From positions 2,914,001-2,978,000 of the forward strand of contig NC_087381.1 of the NCBI RefSeq assembly GCF_963675165.1: 64,000 nt of DNA. Reading direction: 5' to 3'. Within the stretch, counting starts at the first letter, position 1; each line of letters starts with the position of its first letter. Shown piece after piece: positions 40,731 to 54,200 of the stretch. A program made the translations under genes and the position numbers. Source of the DNA: Halichondria panicea (lineage: Eukaryota > Porifera > Demospongiae > Suberitida > Halichondriidae). The notes under the pieces were generated by a model. That model was given only the letters and a program-made list of their open reading frames with translations. It made no database searches and was not told where the DNA came from.

Positions 40731-40930
40731 NNNNNNNNNNNNNNNNNNNNNNNNNNNNNNNNNNNNNNNNNNNNNNNNNNNNNNNNNNNNNNNNNNNNNN
40801 NNNNNNNNNNNNNNNNNNNNNNNNNNNNNNNNNNNNNNNNNNNNNNNNNNNNNNNNNNNNNNNNNNNNNNNNNNNNNNNNNNNNNNNNNNNNNNNNNNNN
40901 NNNNNNNNNNNNNNNNNNNNNNNNNNNNNN
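40731..40930. other. Assembly gap (200 Ns)
   Basis: A run of exactly 200 Ns cuts the second death-like exon of gene B; true size is unknown. By comparison with gene C, about 1 kb (the rest of this exon, death-like domain 1 and the leader/2A exon) should lie here. The sequence right of the gap is unrelated repeat DNA. Confidence 0.98.
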
Positions 40931-42245
40931 GAATCTGCAGTAAACAAGTGGGAACTAATCGGCTACAGCTAAAAATGATGCCAAAAGTTCAAAGTCCATA
41001 ATTAATGGCTGCTACAGGTGTAACTTTTTCAGCCTTATTTCTCATTTTTGCAGCTATACTAATAGCTATATATATAATTATAGTGCAGAGCTACCTATAC
41101 TGGGTAGAATAGCCAATAGATTTTGCTACACACGAGTCTGAAGAGACCTTTAAAGTAAGCAAAACTAGCTATAATGCAAACAAAGCTTTATTTTGCAAAT
41201 CCACAAATAGAAAACGTTACTTGCAGTTCATTCATTAATGAGAGCAGCTGTATATATATATATAGCAGCCTAGACATGCAGGCAGACAGACACACAAACC
41301 GTATATACCTCGCTTACGCATGCGTAATGCATATAAATATGTATGCTAGTATATGTGAACGCATCAAGTAAAAATTAGGAATTAGACACAATCTACTTTT
41401 ACTGTTTTTTTTTTTATAGAACCATTTTTTAACATCTAAAGAAGGTGTATACCCATTTTGGAACAAATCAATTGAGTACTTGTCATACAGAATTCAGTTA
41501 GAAGCATACAAGTAAAATAATAGACAATTGCACTAACACTCTATTTAACCCCTAATTGATATGACCTTTGACCTTATCAATTTAATTATAATTAACATGT
41601 AACAATTATGTAGGAAGTGGTAAAAATGGTTTCCCAAAAAATTCCAAGAAGCCATCCTGCTTACAAACCATGTACTGCAATGTGTTGAACTTTTAAAGCT
41701 TCATATTTCAAAACCGGAAATGTGTCTAATTCCTAATTTTTACTTGATGCATTCACATATACCTATAAATTGGGTGAATTGAAGTGTACAAACAAAATTA
41801 ATGCAAAAACAATGTAAAAAAATGGGGCCAAGTATAGGGTAGGCTATAAGCCGCGCTCACAACACAAAAAAGGACACAAATATACATAGGAGTGTTTATT
41901 TTATAGCTGATATTGGCATGGTTTGAGTGAGGTCCAGCCGCATTACTCTTCTCTTCTAATCAAGTGTTCATGCAGGCTTATTGCAGGCATTTCATTGGAG
42001 AGAGTAAAAAGCCAATTAATCTCACAATAGACGATAAAATTTAGCACCAAACAATAGGCCGGTACGCCCTCAACTGATCCTTCATTTACAGTATTTTATA
42101 CATAATACAATGCCGGAGTACATTAAGGGGAGTAAGCAACTATATTATTATACTATTATACAACCTATAAGTAAGTTGAAGGAGAAGAGTAGTACTATAT
42201 AGCTGGACCTTACTCGAACCATGCCATGCAATAAATAACCACTAA
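40931..42245. other. Repeat-filled interval between genes C and B
   Basis: 40931-41330 belongs to the dispersed repeat also seen at 10137-10695. 41349-41762 is a fold-back element. 41763-42245 shows no gene or clear repeat. The last three ankyrin exons expected for gene C (homologous to 35515-35318, 35118-34918 and 34861-34757) are absent. Confidence 0.6.
41349..41762. mobile_element. Fold-back MITE with 40-base terminal inverted repeats
   Basis: The left end gtatatgtgaacgcatcaag followed by taaaaattaggaattagacaca is inverted at the right end (tgtgtctaattcctaatttt, then tacttgatgcattcacatatac). One mismatch in about 42 bases. Total 414 bases, non-coding. Confidence 0.85.
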
Positions 42246-45200
42246 TTAACCTATTATATGCAACTCTTGTTTGCATTCTTTTTCAATTGGTGTTTGAGCG
42301 GCCAACCTAATTATTCTTGCCCCCATTAATGTTTTTACACTTATTATAGTAATACAGTGTCTCACTTCATCTTTTAATTTGAGATCGGCTCCATTCTTTA
42401 GGAGAACACTGACACAGTCCGTCTGACCACCAATGGCAGCCAAATGCAGGGCTGTTCCATTTTTACCTTGTGCGTTGACATGAACATTTGCAGCAATCAA
42501 AAGTTCAACAATTTTGACGTGACCATCTCGAGCAGACATCATGAGAGTAGTGTATCCCATCTATATAGTGACGTTACAGTGTTAAAAAAAAAAAAACGTT
42601 AAAAACTATGTATAACAATGTATGTATTGAGTATCTGACTACCGTATAGCGGGTAATCTTTGTGGGATAAAAATTTCGTTTAGTCTCGTTGCCTGCACTA
42701 CATTCCTACATTCCGGTAAGCCACGCCTACGTTAAAATTTCGTGGAGGTCAGCTTGCCCACGAAAATAACGAGTATTTAACCCCACGAAAATGACCCGCT
42801 ATATGGTATAGTAACTATAATTATGTTCGTATATACAGTGATGCAACAACAAATTATGTTTTTACTATGATTGTAGTCTTACATTGTCCGTTGAATTTGG
42901 GGATGCTCCATTCTTGAGGAGAGTACTAACACACTCCAATTGTCCTTTGAGAGCAGCCTTGTAGAGAGCTGTATGGCCATACTGATTGCGAGCTTTGATC
43001 TGAGCCCTGGCAGAGATAAGTTGCATCACAACTTCAGGATGACCTTTTTGAGCAGCAGACATTAGAGCAGTGAATCCAAGCTATACAAAAATAATGCATG
43101 CGTCACAGAAAAATGTATTGCCGTACTCTATTACAGAGATTGCAGCTACCCTATGTAAGTGCATGTTACGCAGCAGCTCTATAGGTACATGGTGGGAATA
43201 GGGTGTTCGATTTACCAGTATCAAATTCACGCCTGCATCTAGGGGAAATTATACTCCACATTAATTGAGAAGTACGTAAGTCTACTCAGGGCTTAGCAAT
43301 TAATGAATCCAATTGTCAGTATACAACAATGGTAAAAGCTATAGGTATAAAAATTCTAGTCAATCAAGCTGAGTGCATGTGATTCATGTACACATAATTA
43401 TACAGACATCAAAACTTCATACCGTATAGCGGGTTATTTTTATGGGGTAAAAATTCGTTATTTTCGTGGTCAAGCTGACCTCCACGAAATTTTAACGTAG
43501 GCATGGCTTACTGTAACGTATGAATGCAGTGCAGGCAACGAGACTAAACGAAATTTATATATATATACTCACGGAAATCACCGTTTTAGAATTTTTTACC
43601 CCACGACAATTACTCGCTATACGGTATAATTATATACAGTGGAAACAAAAAAGCTACACAACATTTTGCGCAGATGGTACAGAGAATGAGTTCTACATGT
43701 AGCTCAGGAGTGCGCGTGGCCGATTACCGTATAGCGGGTATATTTCGAGGGTATTAATGTTCGCGGTTTTCGCCTGTACCGCGAAAATTTATACCCACGA
43801 AAATTTATGAATAGTAGGCGTGTTCAGTATTATAGATTCGAGGCTAATGGTGTGGAGGTACAGCTGCATGTTGATGTGCGCATGCGCCAAAAGGCTGGAA
43901 CTCAGACCACGAAAATAAAATCCGCGAAAATTTATACCCTCGAAATATACCCGCTATACGGTATTCGTTTGGATCAACCCTTCGTGCCTATTTTAACGCT
44001 TTCCATCAAGTTTTTTTAAAATATAAAACCCCATACACCGCTATAATAATGCAAGGCTGTATCAAGCGGTCAGGTTTGGCCTGACCACTTTTTGTAGCCG
44101 AGTAGGTAATGGTTGTCATTCTTGAAAATTGCATGATCGTTTCCTGGTATAATGGTCGTCAATAATTGTTACTGATAATGCCGCATGCTGATTAATGAGG
44201 AAAGTGATGACCTTTTTTTTAGGTAAAATTCACTGCTGTATCCAAAAGTTTCAATAGCAGAAAAAAAAGACCTTTAATTGTAAGTTGGCCTGACCACTTT
44301 AAACTTGCTTGCTACACCCCTGTAATGTATGTAAGTAATCAATAATGACCGGCACCTTTTCAATGAAGTGCATGGTTGTAGAATAACTTCTTTTTTTTGA
44401 GTGCAAATGACATGCACTACATTATAATTATGCAAATCTGTAATCGGAGAATTTTGTCAAGACTTACTTTGGTCGTTGCATTGACCCGAGCCCCATTCCT
44501 TATGAGAGCATCGACACACTTTGTTTGTCCTATTCCAGCAGCCAGCATAAGAGGGGTTGAATCTTTTAGAGAACGACCTTCAATGTCAGCTTTAGCAGCA
44601 ATCAGTAGCTCCACAACTCTAGCATGGCCCTCAAGACAAGCAACCATAAGAGGAGTGAATCCAGAATACTGCACACACAAAAATGGATATCATGTGATAA
44701 CGTAAGTTATAGAATAGCTACTGGCCTTTGAATGGATACAAATTGCTCTATATATCGTATAGAGCGCGATATTTTCATGGCACTTAAGTTTCGTGGAATG
44801 ACCTCTAAAAGCATTTACGTAGTTGAATAAATTGTGTGAGTTGACTGCTTACAGAAATACTAAGAATCTTCTGATCCTATGAAGATCCCATCACAAAACT
44901 TATACAAGGTGACTGGGAAATAGTACCTAAAGACTTAGTTTGGTAAAAAAAGGGTACCATTTTTGAGTAATGCTTAACAATAATGACTTTTGACCCTTTA
45001 ACGAGTACCCACCCCCTTTAAGCACGTCACCTGAAAGGCCATATATCATAAGGAGTACGGTGTACAGTTTTTATCTGTCATGGCAGAAGTTATGCTCTAA
45101 GAAGCGTAGGTGCATGCATGGGTCACCTAATTTTGGTGAATTTTCAAGGGCTCAGAACTAAAAAGCCATACGACATATGTTGTTAAAATTGGGTGTGGTT

Positions 45201-48200
45201 ATATGGTAAGGTATGTATATGCCAAGTTTCGTTAAAATCGGAGGGGGTGCTCAATTTTTTTGTGTTGAGTTGACATGGAATGTCCTAAGTAGAAGCTAAT
45301 AGAAGCTATACAGCTGCAAAGACACGCACACACAGAGCTTTATACTGTATTCTTCGTGTGACTATATATACGCCTCGATGCATAATAATACTCACATGAA
45401 CATTTGGATTCGCCCCTTTCTGAAGAAAAAGTTGTACACACTCCAAGTGCCCTTGTACGACTGCCAAGTATAGAGATGTGAGATTGTCCTGTATATAATT
45501 ATAATAGTCGTGTACAATACACGTACGTGTGGAGTGATTGAATTACCCTACATGTATGTACGATATCTCACTATGTACCTTCATCAACGAGTCCACTTGT
45601 ACGCCAGGTTCCTTCAATAACAGTTTTAGAGCTTCAGTGTGGCCATATATTGCAGCATTCTGAAAAGGCAACCTTCCTTTCTGCAAAGTAAATAAATATA
45701 TTATTATTAGGAGCAATAAGCCACCAATAAAACAAAATGTTAGTTGCACTTTCCACGGTGCGATGATGACTAACCTCGTCTTTGCTTTGCAGGTCACACT
45801 CAGCTCTCACTTGAAAGGAATGTTTAAGCTCCTTCAGCAGAAATCGTATCAAACTCGGGTTACCACTTCCAGCAGCAAAATGGATAGGTGTAATTCCATC
45901 GATGGATTTCTCATTCACATCGAGTAATTGGTGCTGTTGAATCTCAGATATCAAGTACTTTACTACATCAATGTTCCCACTTCTGCAGGCATTGTGTAGT
46001 GGAGAGCAATCATTGTTATCCAGACAACTACTTGTAGGATCCACTTGCTGAGTACCGACAAGGTACTTAACGATGTGTAGATGTCCATTAAGAGCAGCTA
46101 GATGAAGTGGTGTTTCTTTGTTCATGGATTCAGTTGCTGCATTGATTTTCTTATCTTCGATGAAGTACCTAACAAAGTTAAGATCTCCACAAGCTGCTGC
46201 AGTGTGAAGTAGAGAATGACCTTGCTGATTACAAGAATCAGAGTCGCAGTGTAGAACTTCAATCAGGAACCGTACTTGGGTCATTTCTCCATTGAACACG
46301 GCTGAATGAATCTTGAGAGGTAGTACTTCATTCCATTTGGCATAAAACTGTATGGACAAGTTTACTGGGAACGAGTTAATTCCAGACAGCAAACTTGTCA
46401 GACGCGTAGCTATGTCGTTAACCTGCAAAAAAGGCATAACTTATGATCAACTGACATGCATGGTGACTGTATAAAGTAAAATACCTCTGGGTCTGTGTCG
46501 AAGTCAATTTCAAGTCCGGTATGTACTGCTGATGAGGTTTGATTAGATGGCACAGTATTGTATCCAGAGTCAGAATTCGAACTGCTTGATTTCACGGCTA
46601 TTGACTCATTGTCGAATATCACAGATGGCTGATTGCTTTGATTGTCATCATTGTCCGAGTCAGCATCTGAGAGTATGCATGAGAACAGAAATCGCATGAG
46701 TTATATAGTGTTCTTATCATGCAAGCAGCTATATAATTTAGGGTTACTATTATAGACGGGTAGTAATTTTAGCGTTTCAGATTAATTTTTCTCAGTTTTT
46801 AAAGGATTTGAAACAAATTCGTTAGCTGCATGCACAATATTTTGTCAATAAGTATGACTGGTTTAAGGTTGAATGGAAACTTTGGAGGGCTAGCTTGCTT
46901 AGTTAGCATACTCTCAAAAGTAAATTTTCATGAAAAAGAAAAGAAAAAAGTTTTAATGAGATTCATAATAAATTAATGAGTTATTAGCATGGACACAATT
47001 TAGCGTAAATTACAAATTCGCTAAAATACGCTAAAATTAGTACCCATTTGTAATACCGTAAAGTCCGAAATTTTCATGGCACTTATATTTCGTGGAATGG
47101 CACAATGTTCGTAGAATGACTGCTTACCGGAAGCCACGCCTTTAATCTTTGCACGTTATAGCAGATAATTCTAATTAAAGAGCAATTTTCGTGGACTTAA
47201 GTTTCGTGTAGCATTGCTAACCCAAGAAATCAGCGAAAATTAAGTCCATCGAAAATTTCGCGCTATACGGTAGTAACACTATATGGTAATAGTTTTATAT
47301 GTAAAATTAATGCTTTAGAAAACTTACGTACCACTATCTGAACCTTGAGAATTGGCATCCTACATGTTAGAAAGATAATAATTATGCATTAAATGTCAGT
47401 GATCGTCAAAATTATCTTTATGGGTACACCCATGCATTACCGTACATTCGTAAAATACGCCCATGTTGAATATACGTCTGCCCCCTCTTTTGCTACAAAG
47501 TTCTTTTGCACGAGGATATTTTGACTATCCTTGTGCCTAAAATTCTTACAGAAAATGGTGGGTGTATTTTCACGAGGGTACAGTAAGGATAACTTTACAG
47601 TACTCATCATTCAGATACGTATCTCAATAGTACATCGGACAGATATATTTACCTGTACTTCGAAATGATAGTCCCCGCAGTCCAATTGGATTACCCCAAG
47701 ATCTCTTATTTCTGCTTCTTGATTGGGTGTGAGTGGGAAGATGTCGGGAGGAATGAAAGAGGGTACCTCGAACACAAGTTGAACGCAGCCTTCATTAATT
47801 CCACAAAGTATTAATATTTTTACATCAACTTCAAGTATTTTTGCTAGATTTTCTTCAAATTGTTTCAAGTAGAGAAGCTCACATTTGTCATAAGTAGAGT
47901 CAAGCTTCACAATCATCTTAGTACTATCATCTCTGGAACCACAATCAAACTTCGTCGGGTACTGAACCCTTCGTTTCGCATACTCTTTAAACTCTTTAAC
48001 ATAGACTAAAAAGTTGTCCTTGTCTTCATCACTTCCAAGATGGTCAGTGAGATGCTCAATCAATCCATACGAAAAATATGAAAAATAGCCACGGATAACA
48101 TCCCATACATCATAGATATCGCTCGCCTTTTGTAGATCCTCTCGTTTCTCCCAAAACAAACACTGGTTAGGGCTTTTGAACACTTGCTTGTAGCAGCTCA

Positions 48201-51200
48201 CATCCATTAAACAAGTGGTCAACTGCTTTAAAACAATTCGACTTTCCAAAGACTTCCGAAGTTTCATTACCAAATTTGAGAACTTTTTATCCATTTCTAG
48301 TGAGTCCAGCTCCCACTTGGCCCATTTGGCAGAGGTGAGTTTTTCCTTCGTACATTTTCCTGATACCACATTAGATTCTGAGAATAGAGAAATGATTGAC
48401 GGTGAATAAAAGCACCACAGGTACTGATGCCTCGGTGGAGGTGTCAAAGCTACGTAACATAAAGCTACCAAGAGTTCATAAAGAGCACTGTATAGTATGG
48501 CAGCTGTAGTACAAACCACAGTACGTTACATACTATGTCACTCTCAAACCACATTTTAAGTGGGTGTATAGGTGTAGTGGTTAATTATGACATATCAGCA
48601 TACACATGCATACGTGGCAGCTGCATGTAGCAGTCTACACACACACAAACACACTACTGTATACCTCGCTTACGCGGACGTACCGAGGCATAATGAAGAC
48701 GTGTCAAAGCTACGTAACATAAAGCTACTAGCTAATAACGAGCTGCGCTGTGCTAATGCCTCTGCCTTTCGCTCAAAAGTATTGGAGTGTTATAGCATAT
48801 AGATAAACGAATAGAAAGGAATTGGAAACGCCTCACGTGATCGATTGCAATCTCAACATGTAACGTCACACCCTCAAAATATAGGCTAGTTACACTCCAG
48901 AATCTATGCACTGGTGAGCTCTGCCGCTTTTCTCTTCAGCCGATTTCTACAGGGGAAATCCAGATATGCACTGGGTTTCTAGCATCCACATGGTTTCCCA
49001 GATAGCTCCAGCTGATGTTCTAATGCTCACTGGCTGGGTTTGTGCTCAAAACAGCTACATTCAGTTTAAGGTTTTGTTCCTATAGCTCACTTTCGCAAGT
49101 CTATTACTTACTGAATGCTGCATTATATGAAAGCCTATATTCAGGGAATAACCATCAATGCTGCATTCTATTATAATTGGTAACTACTTGTAGTAAATTT
49201 TCTCTATCATGTTTCCGTTCCTTCACAGTGACTTCTAAGTTAGGGTGAGTATAGCGTTTAACGTGTGTTTATAGTAGAACAGGAATATGACATTTATTTT
49301 TTGTATTGCTTTAACACCTGGATATGAGCCATGAATACGTTTCGTTACATACATTTTTGACGCTGTGTGTGTATATATCCTCCGTAATAATTGTAAGTAT
49401 GTCATGTTTGTACGTACGTATTGTGTTAATTTTGTGATTCATAATTAATAATTATTACAGAGGAGTTATCAATGACAAGCCTCTCCCAGAGACCCAGGAA
49501 AAAATGTTTATACAATCTTACAACAATGTATTAGACAATAATAATCGATCTAATTAATTTTTCAAAACAATTAAAAATTATGTCCAATGTTGTAGTGTCT
49601 CTCTACCTTTAATACACTTTGCTTCTTGCTTCGAGCAAAATTGTACTAGTGTAACTACATCTATTATTTTAACAAGTTGGACACAACAACATATCCTCCT
49701 CTCATTATCAGTTACACACAATTATCATTATCAATTATAAGTTCAGCAGATGCATCTTCTTCTTCAGGGATGTAAACAGTAGCATGCTCCACTAGAGTTG
49801 AACCTCCATTACAGTCTATTGACATTCTAGTCCCACATAATTTTACAGATTCTATAGGGTCGTTGTCAGAGGAGGTTGGACACGCATCATCATGGCGCCT
49901 TCAGTCATGTGATAATTATAAACCTTTATAGAATTCTTTTGAGGTCAAAGGTGAGAATGTAAAAGCTTGTCAGTGCAAGTAAGAGCTAGAGAACGCTAAA
50001 GAGAAATAGATTAATGGTGCTCTGACCTCCTCTGCTCATATAGATCATAATCCTGTTAGATAAAAATTGGAAAAGTGCCAAAAAAATCTAAATACTAGTC
50101 TAGATCCATCTTGGACTATATTTTCAGCAGGGTGAGAGGGCGGTGGGAATGCTACTGATATCACTACACTAACAAATGACGTGTACGGAATTTTTGGACT
50201 AGACCACTTCTGGCTACTTGCAGTGTCTCTGTACAGCCTGCAGAACAGTGGAGAATCGAGGTGCCTAATGGTGCCTAATCGGTCATTTTAATTAGATTCT
50301 TATGAGCGCACGTGATAAAACCTGACGATGGATGACGCGCGTCCAACCTCCTCTGGGTCGTTGTTATGGGCTTGCAGCGGAAAAAGAGTTAATTTCTCAA
50401 CATTTAACCCTTTCCCCGTTGAAGCCGTCATATGACGGCCACTCTAGTGGTCATTTTCAAAAATTCTTTGTGCACGCTGTGTTCGAGCTATGTGCACGCT
50501 GTAGGTACCAGCACATGCGCATTGAGCTGCTCTTTCACATGGTATCTTTAATATGCTCCCTTGTGGTACGCTTTGTACAGTAATGTCAAAAGAAAAGTGA
50601 CCGTTTGATAATGTTTCAAGATCTTTGTAAGTACAACCTCAGTGGGGTTCTAGAGTAGCTAGACAGTGAGAATATCGATGCTTACGGCCTTGTTGAGTGA
50701 GAGGACAGTGACTGGGATCATAGCTAGATAAGAAGCTACCTTAAGCTAGAGCCTGAAGGCCTGAGGAAGAAGCTCTTGTGATGTACCAACTTCTTGGATC
50801 TGGTATAAGTCTAGAGTAGCATCTGTAGTCTTGATAGCTTCAGTATAACTGTATTTAGGCTAGTTAGTACAGCATTGGACATCATGAGCCACCATTGAAC
50901 TTGTAAACTGTGTGTAGGTGCATGGAGAAAACATTTCCCGGGAAAAGGGTGTCTGCTGATACGACCTCGCAGAGAACGTTTTGCAGATCCTGATTGAACC
51001 ATGTCACCGTGAGAACATTGAGAACACTTATTTAGCATAATTATTTAGCCACTCTGTGCCCTCATACAATAAAATTATTACATAATTGTGAATGTTTGTA
51101 AACAATTGCTAATTAGTGGGGGTGGTCAGTTGCTAGGTAACGAAGATGGTGTCAAGATACCTCTGGGGTCTGCGCTACCTGTAGGAAATAGTTACAAGTC

Positions 51201-54200
51201 ATTTCAATGTATGGTTCATGATATATGAATTTTAAAACAAATTGTGATTTATTCTGTATTTTCTTGTTTTAAAAAACGGGGAAAGGGTTAACCTCCCCCG
51301 CACGGAATTTCACACATCTAATAGAGCTTCCTGTCATGTGACCGTAATAATACATTGGCCAGATAGGTGTTTCCAATCCATTCCTATTCGTTTTTCTATG
51401 GTTATAGTAGGGGGAATAAGTTTTTCTATAATGAATCTTAAATTAAAATATTTGCATTTTAAAAGAAAGTGATTATCTATTACGAGTGATGCAAGCTGCC
51501 CTGTGCTAATGCCTCTCTCCTTTGTTTTGCTTTTGCTCAAAAACTATTAGAAGAGGTGAAGAGGTATAATGTTACGTTATTATTGTTGATTGCAATTGTT
51601 GACAGAATTGAATTCCCCACAAGAGAGGGAAACAGAAGCCTATCTGATGGCTTGATAAATAATCTTCAACAATACTGATCGAAGCAACGAGTGTTGCAAG
51701 CGTGCGCTTGCTAATGCCTCTCGCCATGTTATACTTTCGCTCAAAGAGTATTAGTGTTATAGTAGTTTCTATAATATTAAAAGTTAGCTTATCTATATAA
51801 AGTCACTGAGAAGAAAAGACTTACCTATTTACATGCATCTATTGTTGTATTATGTGGCTTACCAGGACCTCAAGAAAGAAGAAAATTGATTCTTCTAGGA
51901 TCTGTAGTTCAGTGTATAAAATATCTAAGAAGAAAAGACTTGTGTACGTGCATATTGTTATCTATATAATAGTTAGACACTGTTTTGGAGGTGTCTATGG
52001 GATTTAGAAGCCCAAAGGCACTGATTTAGTATCCCGAGCGTAGCGAGGGTACTAAAGTGGCTGAGGGCTTCTAAATCACATGGACACCGACAAAACAGTG
52101 TCTAACTCATTTAGATACTAGTGCGCATGCGCAAACGCTTGACTACAATACAATTACTTGACAACGGAATACTATAGGTATACTAAGTAAATTTGCAGGT
52201 ATACTAAGCCCCATAGTATACCTGCTCTGAGGCACTTTTCCCATGTACTTCCCATGTACTTCCCATGTAGATCTTATCAACTAGTGTCTAAATTGTTATA
52301 TGGTAGTGTTTTGTGGCTTACCAGGCCTTCAAGAAAAAGATGATTCTGCCAGGATGATAGATCTGGATATCACACATGAGGAATGAGCGCGCATGCGCAT
52401 TACATCCACAGGAATAACTAAAGGGTGTGTCCAAAGAGATCAATTTCACAAATGGCTACTGCTAGCTAGCTGTTTTAACAGATACTTTCTGAGTCTTGTA
52501 GCTAACAAAAAGCTAGCGCTTTAGTGCAAGGTTAACTCATATGTTGAATAGAAAGTTTGTGCGGACAGATGATGCTATGAAAGATTCTGAAGAGACTGCA
52601 ACAGCCTTCAATGTGAGTCAAACTAGCCATAACTCGAGAAAGAAGCTTTAGTTTGCTAATCCACGAATCAAAATCCAAGAGAACGTGGCTAGAAGCGTAT
52701 AGAAGCTGTTAGTTTTCGTCGCATTGCAACCGTTGAGCAGTTACAGCTGGAACAGACACACACACAGTCCGCTTTATCGTATCCCTCGTGCGGCTACGCC
52801 TCGAGGCATAATTATATAAGTATAATTATAACTGAGAAGAAAAGACTTACGTACTAATTGTATATGTCACCGTTTATGGAATGTTATCAGTGACAATAAT
52901 ACCAAGGGCGTATGAAGAGAAGAGGGCATGCAACTACAATCTATCAAATTACAAATGGGAGGGGCGTGTGCACTAAAAATAGATTGCACGTGCACTTACT
53001 CCATAATAGTCACCAAGCAAGCTAGCTAGCTAGCACTGTACTGTTAGGTAGAGTTAGCCACAAAAGTGAAGAGAAGGACCAATGCTATAGACTAGAAGTA
53101 GCCATTGATCAATTCTAAGCTCTTCTAAATTAATTTTGCGGTACATTTCTAGTATAACAGTGTTCACGCCCACTATCACGCCTATTTACGTGTGGGCGGT
53201 TGGCTAAATATAGTATATCCTGCTGACTCATCAGTTTTTTGACGACTACGCAGTATACATTGCGAGTTGCATGCCGTCTTCTCTTCATACGCCCTTGATA
53301 ATACCCACCAGAAAATACTAACCCTGACACTGCAAAAAGGACACTGAAGTTGCAGAATCAGACCCCCCACAAAAACTTACCCTCCAGAAAATCATACCCA
53401 AAGTTAAACAGGTAAAATACACCCGTGCACAAAAATTATTACCCTCGAGGAAATCATATCGTGTTGGTGCCTGGATATAGCAGGGCCGTAGACAGCGGGG
53501 AGCCAGGGGGGGCCAACTGCCCCCCTGGCATTCTAGACGTGTCAAATTTATTGATTTGCACATCCAATGCTTTAGTGATTAGAATCATGAAATGTATATG
53601 TGGGCAGGGCTATCTGATGCGCATTTGACTGCGGAAAATAAGTTACGACCTTTTTTTAAGGAAAAATTCTGAGCTCCACAGGAAGCAGGAGCACCTTCCT
53701 AGTTCAAGCTACCTTGTTTTAGCTGCTCTAAGTTGGTGCCATACTCAGAGAACATGAAATAACAGTTGACGTGCTTTAATTTTGGAAAAAATATACTAGA
53801 GAGGTATAGTGCTATTACTATAAATAAATGCAGACAGAATAGCTGAAGCACTCCTGTTTTAATCAGCTGTCTCATATAATTGGTTCCGTCTCATAATACC
53901 TTCTTATACAATAATGATATATATACAATAATGATAGCTAGTGTATAATTATGTGTAACTCTATATTAAAAGAACTTCAACTCAGCGGCATGTGAGAAAC
54001 AAAATCTCGTTCTTAATACTAAACTTACCTTCAGGTGAGTTAGATGCTCCTTGAATACTAGACTGTGTTGGAAGTGAGGTGATGATATCCTCCTGTGTCA
54101 AAGAAGGAGTGGTGGTGTCATTAGGCAACGTAAACCATGAGTTATGGTTAAGCATCACTGAAGCACCGGTATATAATTATAATTATTGTTATAGAGTGTA

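Larger units (their letters stand above)
48378..54028. other. Large repeat-rich intron of gene C
   Basis: It holds repeats at 48418-48720 and 52450-52815 (dispersed family of 10137), an inverted pair cagaggaggttggac / gtccaacctcctctg at 49864-50356, the TTAA-flanked element 50404-51291, a repeat at 51973-52290 shared with 62510-62790, and a fold-back at 52903-53297. A possible + strand exon pair near 49229-49556 (LGGVINDKPLPETQEKM) matches no family I know and is not claimed as a gene. No other exon of gene C was found. Confidence 0.6.

Noticed and set aside
49229..49556. Possible + strand terminal exons reading TSKLGGVINDKPLPETQEKM
   Set aside because: Frame and splice signals agree, but there is no recognisable family, no upstream exons, and it lies in a repeat-rich intron of gene C.
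50811..51038. Cys-containing frame inside the TTAA element, possible piggyBac transposase tail
   Set aside because: Too short, and the Cys/His spacing did not convincingly fit the family; the element is better called non-autonomous.
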